Source: an uncultured Sphingomonadaceae bacterium
GTDB lineage: Bacteria > Pseudomonadota > Alphaproteobacteria > Sphingomonadales > Sphingomonadaceae
Assembly: GCA_947497315.1 (NCBI GenBank)
Contig: CANMFX010000001.1
Location: 310,001-374,000, forward strand
Length of the DNA: 64,000 bases
Direction: 5' to 3'
Within the stretch, counting starts at the first letter, position 1. Each line of letters starts with the position of its first letter. Under the pieces are notes generated by a model that worked only from the letters and a program-made list of their open reading frames with translations, did not search any database and was not told where the DNA came from. Of the stretch, positions 56,118 to 64,000 are shown in pieces. Position numbers and translations under genes: made by a program.

Positions 56118-56501
56118 TTAGCCGCCGGCTTCGGGTGCTTCCACCTGTTGCCAGAATTCCAGCTTGACGCCGTCACAATCGAGAATCCAGGCAAACTTGC
56201 CATAGCCTTCATCGACCTGCCCCAGAATTTCGAGACCCTTGGCTTTCAGCTGTTCGACATATGCGTCCAGATCGTCGACCCGCAGGTTGATCATGAATTT
56301 CGCCTCGCTGGGCTCAAGATAATCAGTGTCCGGAGAAAAATGACTGATCAGGCTATAAGGTTTATCGCCCTTTTCAGCGGCCCAGCTGAGCATCGGTCCA
56401 TATTCTCCGTCCAACCCGAGAAATTCCTTATACCATTGCCGCGTTGCCGCCGGATCTTTCACTATGTGAAACACTCCGCCTAGTCCGGTTATCTCAGCCA
56501 T
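56118..56501 (-). CDS. VOC-family (glyoxalase/bleomycin-resistance-like) protein
   Basis: 127 residues with the beta-alpha-beta-beta-beta repeat of the vicinal oxygen chelate fold. ITGLGGVFHIVKDPAATRQWYKEFLGLDGEYGPMLSW forms the first half and FMINLRVDDLDAYVEQLKAKGLEILGQVDEGYGKFAWILDCDGVKLEFWQ the second, with a Glu near the end as a possible metal ligand. No specific reaction can be assigned. It converges with msrB. Confidence 0.88.
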   Translation of the reverse strand: MAEITGLGGVFHIVKDPAATRQWYKEFLGLDGEYGPMLSWAAEKGDKPYSLISHFSPDTDYLEPSEAKFMINLRVDDLDAYVEQLKAKGLEILGQVDEGYGKFAWILDCDGVKLEFWQQVEAPEAGG

Positions 56502-56552
56502 AAGTCTTCCTCCGTCCCGGTTTTGCCAATCTATACAGATAGCTATCCTATT

Positions 56553-58349
56553 TTACATTCCGTTACGCAACTCTTTCGGTACCACGCGCCACAGCACCAG
56601 ATCACTGTCCCGTAATGGGACAGATCGCAGCCAATCGGGCTGCTCCCCCTCCGACAATCGGGCCCAAAGACCATCGGGATGCTTGCCAGCATAGAGCTTC
56701 AATTCGGACTCTTCTGGGCATATCGCAATATAGTCTATGTTTCTTGCCGCCAATATGTTCCGCGCCAATGCAGGTTTTGACGTAAAAATGCGGATGTGGT
56801 CGGCCATGGCGGCATCGTTGCGATGATGACTAGTGGCTAGCACATTATGCGGTGTCTGCACCAGTATCTGAGGGCCAAAGTCAAACGGGGCAACAATATT
56901 GGAACGCGGCAATGCGTTAAGCCGCGCTAGCGACTCCGCTGAATCGCAGGCTGGCGCGGCATCCGACTTTGCAGCTTTCTTGTTATCACCAGTTTCCTGA
57001 TTGCCACTGGCAGCATTCAAAAGCCCCAGAGCCAACGGGCCGGGCAATATCAGAAATACGACCGCCGCAGTCGCCAATATTCGCTTGGCTGGACGCTCTA
57101 TTTTGCGAGCAGCGCCAAAGGCATGATGAATCGCCCAACCCACTAGGGGCAGAGCATAGACGGCCGCGACCGCTGCGGCGCGTTGCACCAGCAAGGACAC
57201 CACAAACGCCCAAACCAAGGCATAAGCCAATAGAAAGAGCTTGTCCTTGTCCGCTGCATCAGGTCGTTTCCAAAGGATGTATATTAAGCAACCAAGACCA
57301 ACGATGATCGATCCGCCAAATAGTGATACAATTTCTTTTCCCGGTTGATCCCAGATCGGCAGTCCTTCCCGAACACTGACCAGCCAGTAATCGCGCACCA
57401 GCGGGTCCAGCTCCCCAAAGGCGCTGCCAACGCATTGCGGCGCACTGGTATAGAATATGCTCAACGCTGCTATTCCGGAAAATGCGAGAGCAGTTAAGCG
57501 CACCAGCCACGAAACCGGTGTAAATTTTATTGCCGGCAGGATGATAATTGCACCTGCAAAACAGGCCAGCAAATGCGCTGGGGCGATCGCGTCACAATAG
57601 TTTCGCACCACATCAAACTGGCCGTGATTGAGCAGATAAAGTAAAATGCTGTTGACTAGAAATCCGGCGAGCGTCCAGAACAACCGAACGCCTTCATCAA
57701 GCGAAATGATCCAGCGCCAGGCCAGCAACGCGATGAAAGCGATGGAAAGCGGCAGACCTTCGAGCGAGATAGACAACCATAGTGCAAGTGCGAAGCCCAT
57801 GACGAGCCCCGCCTTGCGCTTTTCGAGCCAGAACATGGTCCAGAGGGCGACCAGCGCCAATACGATTTGCCACCCGTGATGATCAATCCGCATAGGCCGT
57901 AGCTGCGCGATAACCGGGACAGCGGTGGCCGTCAAAGCCGCAGACAGAAGTGCAATCTTGCGGTCAAAAAGCTGTTCCGTGATCCTAGTGACCAACCACA
58001 TGGCGACGCCAAGCGCTATCAAGGGGATTATGGTCATAGCAGCCGTTTCGGCCGCAGCGGGACCGATGATTGGGCCAAGCGCCAGAACCACTAATGCCAG
58101 AGGCAGCTCGATCAGGCGCGGCCAGTGCATCGGCTGACTATCTGGTGCAGCGATACGATACTGGGTTGTGTCGAACCAGCTTTGGCCAGCCAGCCAGTCG
58201 CGCAGTTGCACCTGACGCAATTGATCGTCCGGGCCCCAGCCTATGCCTGATGCGATCTGTTCGAAAGACACAGCGCTGATCACCGCGGAAACGGCGAGCC
58301 AGATCAGGAGTAACGGAAGTTTGCCACGCAAACGGTCGGTCACGGTCAT
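56553..58349 (-). CDS. GT-C-like polytopic membrane protein
   Basis: 598 residues with about ten to twelve helices in the first 440 residues and a soluble C-terminal domain of about 150. Just after the first helix a periplasmic loop reads GWGPDDQLRQVQLRDWLAGQSWFDTTQYRI; the acidic pair DD in this position is the kind of motif used by GT-C glycosyltransferases and oligosaccharyltransferases. A further acidic-aromatic loop holds HWPRLIELP. No close family is recognised. It is the last gene of a four-gene operon and overlaps the upstream LtaS-like gene by ATGA. Confidence 0.75.
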   Translation of the reverse strand: MTVTDRLRGKLPLLLIWLAVSAVISAVSFEQIASGIGWGPDDQLRQVQLRDWLAGQSWFDTTQYRIAAPDSQPMHWPRLIELPLALVVLALGPIIGPAAAETAAMTIIPLIALGVAMWLVTRITEQLFDRKIALLSAALTATAVPVIAQLRPMRIDHHGWQIVLALVALWTMFWLEKRKAGLVMGFALALWLSISLEGLPLSIAFIALLAWRWIISLDEGVRLFWTLAGFLVNSILLYLLNHGQFDVVRNYCDAIAPAHLLACFAGAIIILPAIKFTPVSWLVRLTALAFSGIAALSIFYTSAPQCVGSAFGELDPLVRDYWLVSVREGLPIWDQPGKEIVSLFGGSIIVGLGCLIYILWKRPDAADKDKLFLLAYALVWAFVVSLLVQRAAAVAAVYALPLVGWAIHHAFGAARKIERPAKRILATAAVVFLILPGPLALGLLNAASGNQETGDNKKAAKSDAAPACDSAESLARLNALPRSNIVAPFDFGPQILVQTPHNVLATSHHRNDAAMADHIRIFTSKPALARNILAARNIDYIAICPEESELKLYAGKHPDGLWARLSEGEQPDWLRSVPLRDSDLVLWRVVPKELRNGM

Positions 58350-59716
58350 TCCCCGCTTTCAGGCTTTCCTTTGGCTTTCAAGTACAGCCATGGCACACGC
58401 TCCGGATCAAATTGGGACCGGTTGTGCCTGTCAAAATAGGGTGGCATGTGATCACCGACAATCAATATATCCGCGTCGGGGAAATCGCTGGCCGTAATCT
58501 CCTGAACCAGCGCTTTGTCAATATCGTCAAAAATCGCAAATTGGCGGCAGATCATTGGAAAATCCCTGGCCAGTTCGACTGACACCCTTTGACAGTCATC
58601 TGCGTTCAGATTGAGGCCCGTCGGCACCGGCAGATGGGCATTTAGCGTCAACCAATAGAGAAAAGTAGGTTGTTTGGCCCGTTTCAAATTCTCGGCCAGC
58701 ATGGATGGAATCTGTCTATCGCAAGCGCCGGCAAAAACACCACCGCACCATTCCGCGCCTCTTTCCTGAAGCTCTGGCCAGAATTCACGCGTCTGAAATC
58801 CGATATTCGGATACCATTCCGTGCGCTTGAAAAACTCGCCTTTAAAGCTGTGCATAGCGTGCGTGGCATAGCCTTTTTTTGCTAGCATCGCAGGCAGGCA
58901 GTTCAGCTTTGCGGCATCTGCAGCATCGAGCAACTCATAATAATCACCCCATTTCCCGCACATTTCGCGAAATTCGCCTGCGGTAGTGCTGTTATAATAG
59001 AGGCTGGTTCCCTGGCTCACATCATAGCGTGCCTGAATGGCGCTATTGCCATAATAGGCGAATAGTTTGTCTGACATAACCTTATTGTCATGGGGCACGC
59101 CAAGCGATTCTACCATGATCAGGACCAGATGACGCTTCCCATCAGCGCGGCTTGCAAAACCGGATTTCTCCGCAGCAGATTCAAAATTTGCACCCGCTGG
59201 TGCTTCGCGGAAATAGTGACCGCGCATGCTTTGGCCCATTGCAAAATCGGTTGCAGCCAGACCAAAAATCAAAACACCGCCGAGCAAGATATATAGCGGT
59301 CTCGAAAAGTTCGTATCGCGCTTTAGCAGAAACCAGCTTGCCACCAATATACCGAGAATCACAATCGCAGCTGCGATATATTCCATTGAATTCGATGGCC
59401 TTATCTCGGCCAGGAATTGCATCGAATAGAGGAGCGAACTCATCCCCAGATTGAACAAACCTGCCACAAAGGAAAGAATGGAATAGGCCATGATACCGGT
59501 AAAGGCAGCCCATTGAATGAAGCGCGGCATGCGCTTGACGACCAAGCCGACAAGGCCAGCCAAAGCAATTTCAAAATAGCGCGGCGGCGCACCGACGAAC
59601 CACATTGCCATAAAAGGGATATTGGCCAAACCAAGCCAGATTAATGACCAGTTGAGAAACCTTTTCAAATCTGCTGACAGGCCAGCCCGTGGGGCTTCCA
59701 TTGTAAGTGCCGTCAC
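58346..59716 (-). CDS. LtaS/sulfatase-like membrane phosphotransferase
   Basis: 456 residues. About five N-terminal helices (to about residue 165) are followed by an extracytoplasmic alkaline-phosphatase-fold domain. Metal ligands and nucleophile are all visible: LIMVESLG (Glu near 205), NSTTAGEFREMCG (Thr near 243 as nucleophile), and LIVGDHMPPYFDRHN (Asp-His near 422). This matches enzymes that move glycerol-phosphate, phosphoethanolamine or similar groups onto glycans. It lies between gtrA and the GT-C-like gene, with ATGA overlaps on both sides. Donor and acceptor are unknown. Confidence 0.85.
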   Translation of the reverse strand: MTALTMEAPRAGLSADLKRFLNWSLIWLGLANIPFMAMWFVGAPPRYFEIALAGLVGLVVKRMPRFIQWAAFTGIMAYSILSFVAGLFNLGMSSLLYSMQFLAEIRPSNSMEYIAAAIVILGILVASWFLLKRDTNFSRPLYILLGGVLIFGLAATDFAMGQSMRGHYFREAPAGANFESAAEKSGFASRADGKRHLVLIMVESLGVPHDNKVMSDKLFAYYGNSAIQARYDVSQGTSLYYNSTTAGEFREMCGKWGDYYELLDAADAAKLNCLPAMLAKKGYATHAMHSFKGEFFKRTEWYPNIGFQTREFWPELQERGAEWCGGVFAGACDRQIPSMLAENLKRAKQPTFLYWLTLNAHLPVPTGLNLNADDCQRVSVELARDFPMICRQFAIFDDIDKALVQEITASDFPDADILIVGDHMPPYFDRHNRSQFDPERVPWLYLKAKGKPESGE

Positions 59717-60165
59717 CGGAATACTCCAAATTTACGCGTCAGATAGACCGCAAAAAAGCTTACAAAAACCGCTACGCCTTTGGCGATAACCGGCAAAGTC
59801 CCGAGATCAGTAAGCCAGCTGACAATACTGACGGTGATACCAAGACCAAGAATAGCGGTGGCTATGAAACCCACACGCTGCAATTGCAAAGCAGCGCCCT
59901 GTCTGGTTTTACCGGGAAATACAAAGCTTGATGAAATCAGCCAGTGCACGACAATCCCCGCCGAATAGCCTGCCGCCGATGCCCAGCCAGGGTCGGAGGC
60001 GAAAGCGACCAGAACCATAAAAAGGGCAACATCAAAGGCAAGGCTGACTACGCTCGCCAGCAAATAGCGGGTAATAGAAAAACGGTTCAGCAAAGCCAGT
60101 GGCCCGGGTAGATTTCCTACCCAGAGCCCGACGGTAGACCGTCTATCCTGACCGCTGCGCTCCAT
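59713..60165 (-). CDS. GtrA-family membrane protein
   Basis: 150 residues with four helices. RFSITRYLLASVVSLAFDVALFMVLVAF, HWLISSSFVFPGK and KGVAVFVSFFAVYLTRKFGVF are the GtrA layout. GtrA proteins are thought to flip undecaprenyl-phosphate-linked sugars in O-antigen glucosylation and arabinogalactan-type systems, where a GtrB transferase is usually adjacent. Here no GtrB is present; instead a UGM-like flavoprotein gene lies 5 bases upstream. It overlaps the phosphotransferase gene by ATGA. Confidence 0.88.
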   Translation of the reverse strand: MERSGQDRRSTVGLWVGNLPGPLALLNRFSITRYLLASVVSLAFDVALFMVLVAFASDPGWASAAGYSAGIVVHWLISSSFVFPGKTRQGAALQLQRVGFIATAILGLGITVSIVSWLTDLGTLPVIAKGVAVFVSFFAVYLTRKFGVFR

Positions 60166-60170
60166 CTTGC

Positions 60171-61733
60171 TTAAGCCGCCTTGGAAGGTTTGTCTGCTGG
60201 CGCGCCTTCTTCGATCCGGGTCGGAACATCGCGCATGCTTTCCAGCGCGGCTGCCCGGTCTTCGGAAATCACGGTTTCAGCGCCTTCGTCACCGGCTTCA
60301 TGATATTCCGCATCTTCGTTGACGTTCCACACATTCCATTTGCGTGAACCGGCTTCGATATTCTCAACCGTCAACATCGCGGTCATCATCGCGTGATCCT
60401 GATTGTTATAACGATGCATGCCGTTGCGGCCGACCATATGCAGCGTCGGGAATCGCTCTTCGAGATCGCTGCGCATGGACTCTACATTTTCTTCATAGCT
60501 GTCGTCATAAACCGGATAGGCTTTTTCCTGACGCACGACGGCGCCGCCAACGACATCTTCGGGTTTGCACAGGCCGAGGATCGCCATTTCTTTTTTGGCC
60601 AGTTCGACCAGATCTTCATCGGTCGAAGACCACAGGCCATCATTTTCGAAGCAGAAATATTCAAGGCCCACGCAAGCGATCGATTCATCGGGCACCATTT
60701 CAGGGGACCAGCTGCGGAAATTTTGAACACGGCCGACCTGCACCCGATCGTCGTGGATGTAGATCCAGTTGTCGGGGAACAAATCTTCGGATTTGACCAT
60801 CAGCGCTACAGTGAGGAAGTCACGATAGTTGAGTTCCTGGGCTTCGGGCAGAGATTGTGGCAACGGGTGAATACGGGTGGCCAGTTCACGCATCGGCGCG
60901 GAGCTGATCACATGTTTGGCATTGATAACCGTTTCACCCTGTTCGGTGGCAGCCGACACGCGCCAGTTGCCATCGGCATCCTGCGCCAGTTGCTTCAGAC
61001 TGTGCCCCATCAACACTTCATTGCCTTTAGACCGCACGAAATCACGTGCCGCATCCCACATCATGCCCGGGCCGAGGCGAGGATAGCGAAAGGTTTCCAG
61101 CAGAGTCTTGGTTTCCATCCCGTCATTGGGTTTCTTGTTGAGACCCAGTGAGCGTTTCAGGCCATCGACAACCGCACCCCAAAGGCTCAAGCCCTTGATA
61201 CGCTGTGCTGCCCAATCGGCAGACATTTCGTCGCAGGGCATGCCCCAGACTTTCTCAGTATAGGTTTTGAAGAAGATCGAATAAAGCTTCCAGCCAAATT
61301 GGTTGACCGTCCAGTCTTCAAAGCTCTTCACATTTTTGTTTGGGAAGACTTTCGCCTTGGCATAGCTGACCATGCAAAGGGTCGAACGCCAGACGCCGAG
61401 ATTCCACAGCGCTTCAAATGCACGCAGCGGATAGCTGTAAAATTTGCCTTCATAATAGATGCGGCTCATCCGCGGCCGCTGGATAAAGTCGTCGGGCAGG
61501 ATTTCGTTCCACAAGTCAACGACTTCCTTGGATTTGGAGAAAAACCGGTGACCGCCAATGTCGAAACGAAAACCTTCATATTCCACCGTCCGGCTGATCC
61601 CGCCAACATAGGTTGGATCTTTTTCGATCACTTTGACGGAGTAGCCCTTCTTGCTCAGCAGATAAGCGGCGGTCAGGCCCGCTGGTCCTGCACCGATAAT
61701 GGCTACATCTACGGGGTTGGTCGCTTCGGTCAT
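60171..61733 (-). CDS. UDP-galactopyranose-mutase-like FAD oxidoreductase
   Basis: 520 residues. The FAD-binding motif [22 protein letters not shown] is at the start. The following [24 protein letters not shown] resembles the UGM/amine-oxidase superfamily. [25 protein letters not shown] near the C-terminus fits the flavin-domain closure. It is longer than classical UGM (about 370-390 residues) by a C-terminal acidic tail and inserts. It may interconvert or reduce a nucleotide sugar or polyprenyl-linked precursor for the operon. First gene of the four-gene envelope operon. Confidence 0.88.
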   Translation of the reverse strand: MTEATNPVDVAIIGAGPAGLTAAYLLSKKGYSVKVIEKDPTYVGGISRTVEYEGFRFDIGGHRFFSKSKEVVDLWNEILPDDFIQRPRMSRIYYEGKFYSYPLRAFEALWNLGVWRSTLCMVSYAKAKVFPNKNVKSFEDWTVNQFGWKLYSIFFKTYTEKVWGMPCDEMSADWAAQRIKGLSLWGAVVDGLKRSLGLNKKPNDGMETKTLLETFRYPRLGPGMMWDAARDFVRSKGNEVLMGHSLKQLAQDADGNWRVSAATEQGETVINAKHVISSAPMRELATRIHPLPQSLPEAQELNYRDFLTVALMVKSEDLFPDNWIYIHDDRVQVGRVQNFRSWSPEMVPDESIACVGLEYFCFENDGLWSSTDEDLVELAKKEMAILGLCKPEDVVGGAVVRQEKAYPVYDDSYEENVESMRSDLEERFPTLHMVGRNGMHRYNNQDHAMMTAMLTVENIEAGSRKWNVWNVNEDAEYHEAGDEGAETVISEDRAAALESMRDVPTRIEEGAPADKPSKAA

Positions 61734-62069
61734 AAATCTTGGTCCCTGTTCAAAAACACGGCACTCGACAGCGCCAGTTCATGTTTCAGAAACCGGAGTG
61801 AACGAAATTGGTTAGCGATAAGTTAACGCCAGTGTAAATTTGGCCTTAAGTAGCGGAAAAATGTTGAAATTCCGCAATTCCTGGAATAAATCCGGATTCG
61901 CAAAGGCAAAATGCCATTGCCCACACTCGGAGCGTTTTTGTTAGAGAATGTAACAACCAGCTGATTTGAAACCCGTTTAGCGTTTCAAATCAAAGCAGCG
62001 AAGATACCGGTGCGCCTGGCGCATGGGCTGTTTTCTCGCATGTTATGGTTTAATCTCCGAGTAAATATA
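61734..62069. other. Divergent intergenic region with strong inverted repeat
   Basis: 336 bases between the flavoprotein operon and the TopAI gene. The best element is TGATTTGAAAC (61962-61972) with GTTTCAAATCA (61982-61992), a perfect 11-bp stem around 9 bases, about 78 bases before the TopAI start. A 13-codon frame (62023-62064, MGCFLACYGLISE) lies just upstream of that start. I see no confident -35/-10 pair. Confidence 0.7.
61962..61992. promoter_or_regulatory. 11-bp perfect inverted repeat upstream of topAI
   Basis: TGATTTGAAAC and GTTTCAAATCA flank CCGTTTAGC. It could be an operator of the toxin-antitoxin locus or an RNA hairpin in its leader; no T-run follows, so a simple terminator is unlikely. 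Confidence 0.55.
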
Positions 62070-62327
62070 ATGAACATTTCCAAAGCCGAGCAACGCGTGC
62101 TTCACGCGCTCGCTCAAGGCGGGCATATCCGCCATAAACGTAATAAAAACAGCAAGATCGATGAAGTGATGTGTGTGACCCGGGACGGATATATTCTGTC
62201 CGACTGCACACTTGACATCTTTGCACGCCTGAAGCGCAGACGGCTGATCATGTCCCAGCGGGGCAGCCCCTATCGCATCTCACATCTCGGCAGGGTGTCT
62301 GTACGCCCTCAACTCGACAATAGATAA
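62070..62327 (+). CDS. TopAI (YjhX) family toxin, inhibitor of topoisomerase I
   Basis: 85 residues from the ATG at 62070, the same length as Escherichia coli YjhX as I recall it. Shared features are MNISKAEQRVLHALAQGG, the CVTRDGYILSDCTLDIFARLKRRRLI core, SPYRIS and the C-terminal QLDNR. In Escherichia coli YjhX was named TopAI because it binds and inhibits topoisomerase I and is toxic when overproduced. The ribosome site is weak. A GNAT gene follows 10 bases downstream, the position held by the antitoxin gene yjhQ in Escherichia coli. Confidence 0.9.
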   Translation: MNISKAEQRVLHALAQGGHIRHKRNKNSKIDEVMCVTRDGYILSDCTLDIFARLKRRRLIMSQRGSPYRISHLGRVSVRPQLDNR

Positions 62328-62337
62328 AGGAAAAGCA

Positions 62338-62829
62338 ATGAACCAACCCAAACACAATTCGATCAGGCCGGTTGTCCCCGACGACATTCCTGCTTTGAAG
62401 CGGGTCATCGACGCAACCGATATGTTTCCATCAGAAATGCTGGACGGGATGATCGTCAGCTTTTTCAACGATAAGGAAAATGATGAAATATGGCTTACTT
62501 ATGTCACCAGTGATAATCAGAACGGTGCCAAGGCCATTGCCTATTGCCGACCGGAAGAAATGACCGACAGGACATGGAATCTGCTCCTCATCGCGGTCGA
62601 TCCTGATTTTCAGGGCGAAGGCATCGGAGCCGCCCTGATGAGCCATATCGAAGATCATCTGGCTGCCCGGGGGCAGCGTGTTCTGATAGTGGAAACATCA
62701 GGAACGGACGCCTTGGCCCGCACCCGTGAATTTTATCGACTATGCCAATATGATCAGGAATCACGCATCCGTGATTTCTATGCAGATGGCGACGACAAGA
62801 TCACTTTCTGGAAGGCATTGCAGAGCTAG
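62338..62829 (+). CDS. GNAT N-acetyltransferase, candidate YjhQ-type antitoxin
   Basis: 163 residues. IRPVVPDDIPALKRVIDAT is a GNAT start, and VDPDFQGEGIGAALMSHIEDHL is the acetyl-CoA binding motif A (Q-x-x-G-x-A pattern). VETSGTDALARTREFYRLCQY is the C-terminal block with the Tyr typical of the catalytic acid. The ribosome site is AAAGGAAAAGC. It lies 10 bases behind the TopAI-like gene. YjhQ of Escherichia coli, the TopAI antitoxin, is annotated as an acetyltransferase; I cannot judge the identity beyond this. A plain metabolite acetyltransferase is the alternative. Confidence 0.88.
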   Translation: MNQPKHNSIRPVVPDDIPALKRVIDATDMFPSEMLDGMIVSFFNDKENDEIWLTYVTSDNQNGAKAIAYCRPEEMTDRTWNLLLIAVDPDFQGEGIGAALMSHIEDHLAARGQRVLIVETSGTDALARTREFYRLCQYDQESRIRDFYADGDDKITFWKALQS

Positions 62830-62841
62830 GGTTTTCCAATC

Positions 62842-62877
62842 AAGCGCCCGGCCTGTTTCACGACGGGTCGGGCGCTT
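62842..62877. terminator. Hairpin between convergent GNAT and DUF885 genes
   Basis: AAGCGCCCGGCC (62842-62853) pairs with GGTCGGGCGCTT (62866-62877), 12 bp including one G-T pair. There is no long T-run on either strand, so it may be a weak or Rho-assisted bidirectional terminator. Confidence 0.6.
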
Positions 62878-62886
62878 CATTGCTAA

Positions 62887-64000
62887 TCACTCCACCAAAT
62901 CATCCGGCAGCATTGGCTCACTCAGCAGTTTTTCCATCGCCTTCCAGCGCCAAACCGGAGCATCGCCCTGCTTTTCGACCCAGGCCTTCACCATATCCTG
63001 GCCAAGGCCATAGTTGATCACATAGCTACGGTACTGGTCGTTGAACGATAAAGATTGCTCTGCGCGTTTGCGGCTAACCAATTGGTATTTCTGTATCAGG
63101 GCCAGTGCTTCGTCGCGGGTAACAGTCTTGTCGAGATAGGCTTGTGCGATGACAAAACGTGCGCCTTTCAACTCGCTCAGCGCCTGTTGCAGCTTGAAAT
63201 AATCTGCGGCAGTCGATGGATCCAACCCTGCCAGTGGATACAACACGTTGCGTTCAAATGTCAGACGTTCCTTGCCCGGAAAAGCCAGATCAATGCCGTA
63301 GTTGGCCGAACCCTCGGCGATGAGCGATTGCGGCGAGTAGAGCGGGTAAACAGAAAATTCCTGCCAGCCAAGCTCACGCGTCAGGCGCTGCTCGAGCAAC
63401 ATATTATAGACGTGATGGCCGGGATAACCTTCGTGACAGCCCAGATCCACGGCGCGGCTGATCCGGATCGGCAGGTCGGTGTTGATCTGGATCAGGCTCT
63501 GAAAATTACCCTGATAATAGTTATAGCCGCTCCAGCTTTTACCAGTGACAAATTCCATCTTGAAATTTTCATCGGCCGGTAGCGCAATATGCCCCGCCGT
63601 CCGGCGCTTGCATTCCGCAATCGCGGCATCAAAAACCGGCTTCAGGCGGTCGGTTGGAATAGTGAACCGCGCCTGATAGGCTTCGACCCGCTCATGCAAC
63701 GGTCCATCCCCCGGGACGAGCGCCTCGATCTTCGCCAAAGCCGCATCATAACTGCTTAGCGGCTGAAATTCTGGTGTGACACCAAACAGCCCTTTAGCTT
63801 CTTTTGCAAAGGGGAAAACTTCACCTTGCATCATGGCATGCCGGGTCAAGGCGGCTTCCAGCTGCGCCGATAGAAAAAGCTTGCGCGCTTCGACCAGAGC
63901 ATCGTCGCTGGTGGGCAGTGCATCAAGCCGCAGCATCAGGTCAACTATATCGTTGCCCAACTCCCGCATATCACGGGGCTTGGCTTTGGCTGCCGCTGCC
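62887..64000 (-). CDS. DUF885 (putative peptidase) protein, N-terminus beyond the right edge
   Basis: About 371 residues are visible, and the frame stays open to the edge, so an internal Met at 63969 is not the start. The zinc-peptidase-like motif DLGCHEGYPGHHVYNML (HExxxHH) is the hallmark of DUF885, followed by IAEGSANYGIDLAFPGKERL with the Glu ligand. The catalytic fold resembles carboxypeptidase/angiotensin-converting-enzyme-like clans. Substrate unknown. It converges with the GNAT gene. Confidence 0.9.
   Translation of the reverse strand, partial: AAAAKAKPRDMRELGNDIVDLMLRLDALPTSDDALVEARKLFLSAQLEAALTRHAMMQGEVFPFAKEAKGLFGVTPEFQPLSSYDAALAKIEALVPGDGPLHERVEAYQARFTIPTDRLKPVFDAAIAECKRRTAGHIALPADENFKMEFVTGKSWSGYNYYQGNFQSLIQINTDLPIRISRAVDLGCHEGYPGHHVYNMLLEQRLTRELGWQEFSVYPLYSPQSLIAEGSANYGIDLAFPGKERLTFERNVLYPLAGLDPSTAADYFKLQQALSELKGARFVIAQAYLDKTVTRDEALALIQKYQLVSRKRAEQSLSFNDQYRSYVINYGLGQDMVKAWVEKQGDAPVWRWKAMEKLLSEPMLPDDLVE

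Noticed and set aside
61812-61826. TTAG-N7-TTAA resembling a CtrA box upstream of the flavoprotein operon
   Set aside because: One half deviates from TTAA, only a single site exists and such words are expected by chance in this A/T-rich gap.
1-64000. CRISPR array, prophage or insertion sequence
   Set aside because: No regularly spaced direct repeats, no transposase, integrase or phage structural genes and no terminal inverted repeats with target duplications were seen.

Overview
The window looks like a chromosomal segment of a marine or freshwater sphingomonad (Alphaproteobacteria, Sphingomonadales; a Sphingorhabdus/Parasphingorhabdus/Sphingopyxis-type genome). This placement is an inference. 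It rests on moderate GC content, the hemC-hemD-Mic60 gene order seen in Alphaproteobacteria, a CYP153-type P450, a carotenoid-cleavage oxygenase, an alphaproteobacterial-looking tRNA-Thr and the sequences of RpoB and RpoC. I see no transposase, integrase, prophage, CRISPR array or rRNA operon. Gene density is high and start/stop overlaps of the ATGA type are frequent.

Layout. 0-13.6 kb: the 5' part of an acyl-CoA dehydrogenase gene, Sua5, aquaporin Z, an RND efflux adaptor/pump pair followed closely by msrA and galU, an M48-PDZ protease, a LysE exporter, and a LysR/pirin/azoreductase redox module. 13.6-22.7 kb: rpoC and rpoB with their own promoter. 22.7-35.5 kb: an accessory stretch of small membrane proteins and regulators. 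It holds DUF2975 with an XRE regulator, a DUF4386 protein, TetR with a carotenoid oxygenase, a GFA protein, an SDR, a desaturase, a GGDEF-EAL protein, a PagL-like deacylase, and MarR with an S41 peptidase. Several of these units carry palindromes in their promoter regions. 35.5-36.8 kb: rplL, rplJ and tRNA-Thr. Thus the usually contiguous rplJL-rpoBC block is split by about 13 kb.

36.9-49.6 kb is largely housekeeping: thioesterases, an M24 aminopeptidase P, an S9 oligopeptidase, Mic60-like/hemD/hemC, tsaD-gpsA, a Wzx-like flippase and an adenosine kinase-like PfkB protein. 49.6-56.5 kb: an EI24 protein, a lipoprotein, queG, a NatAB-type ABC exporter, a CYP153-type P450, a Tat-exported MsrB and a VOC protein. 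56.5-61.8 kb: a tightly coupled four-gene envelope operon (UGM-like flavoprotein, GtrA, LtaS-like phosphotransferase, GT-C-like membrane protein). 62.0-62.9 kb: a TopAI (YjhX)/GNAT pair that resembles a toxin-antitoxin locus. The window ends in a DUF885 peptidase-like gene.

Functional themes. Methionine sulfoxide repair appears in two compartments (MsrA cytosolic, MsrB exported). Both ends of the t6A tRNA-modification pathway (Sua5 and TsaD) are present. The accessory block has many small regulator-plus-membrane-protein units with their own palindromes. The most promising under-described items are the GtrA/UGM-like/LtaS-like/GT-C operon, the DUF2975-XRE-DUF4386 locus with its clustered palindromes, the MarR-S41 unit with a perfect 24-bp palindrome over its start codon, and the TopAI-GNAT locus with a strong inverted repeat and a possible leader peptide.
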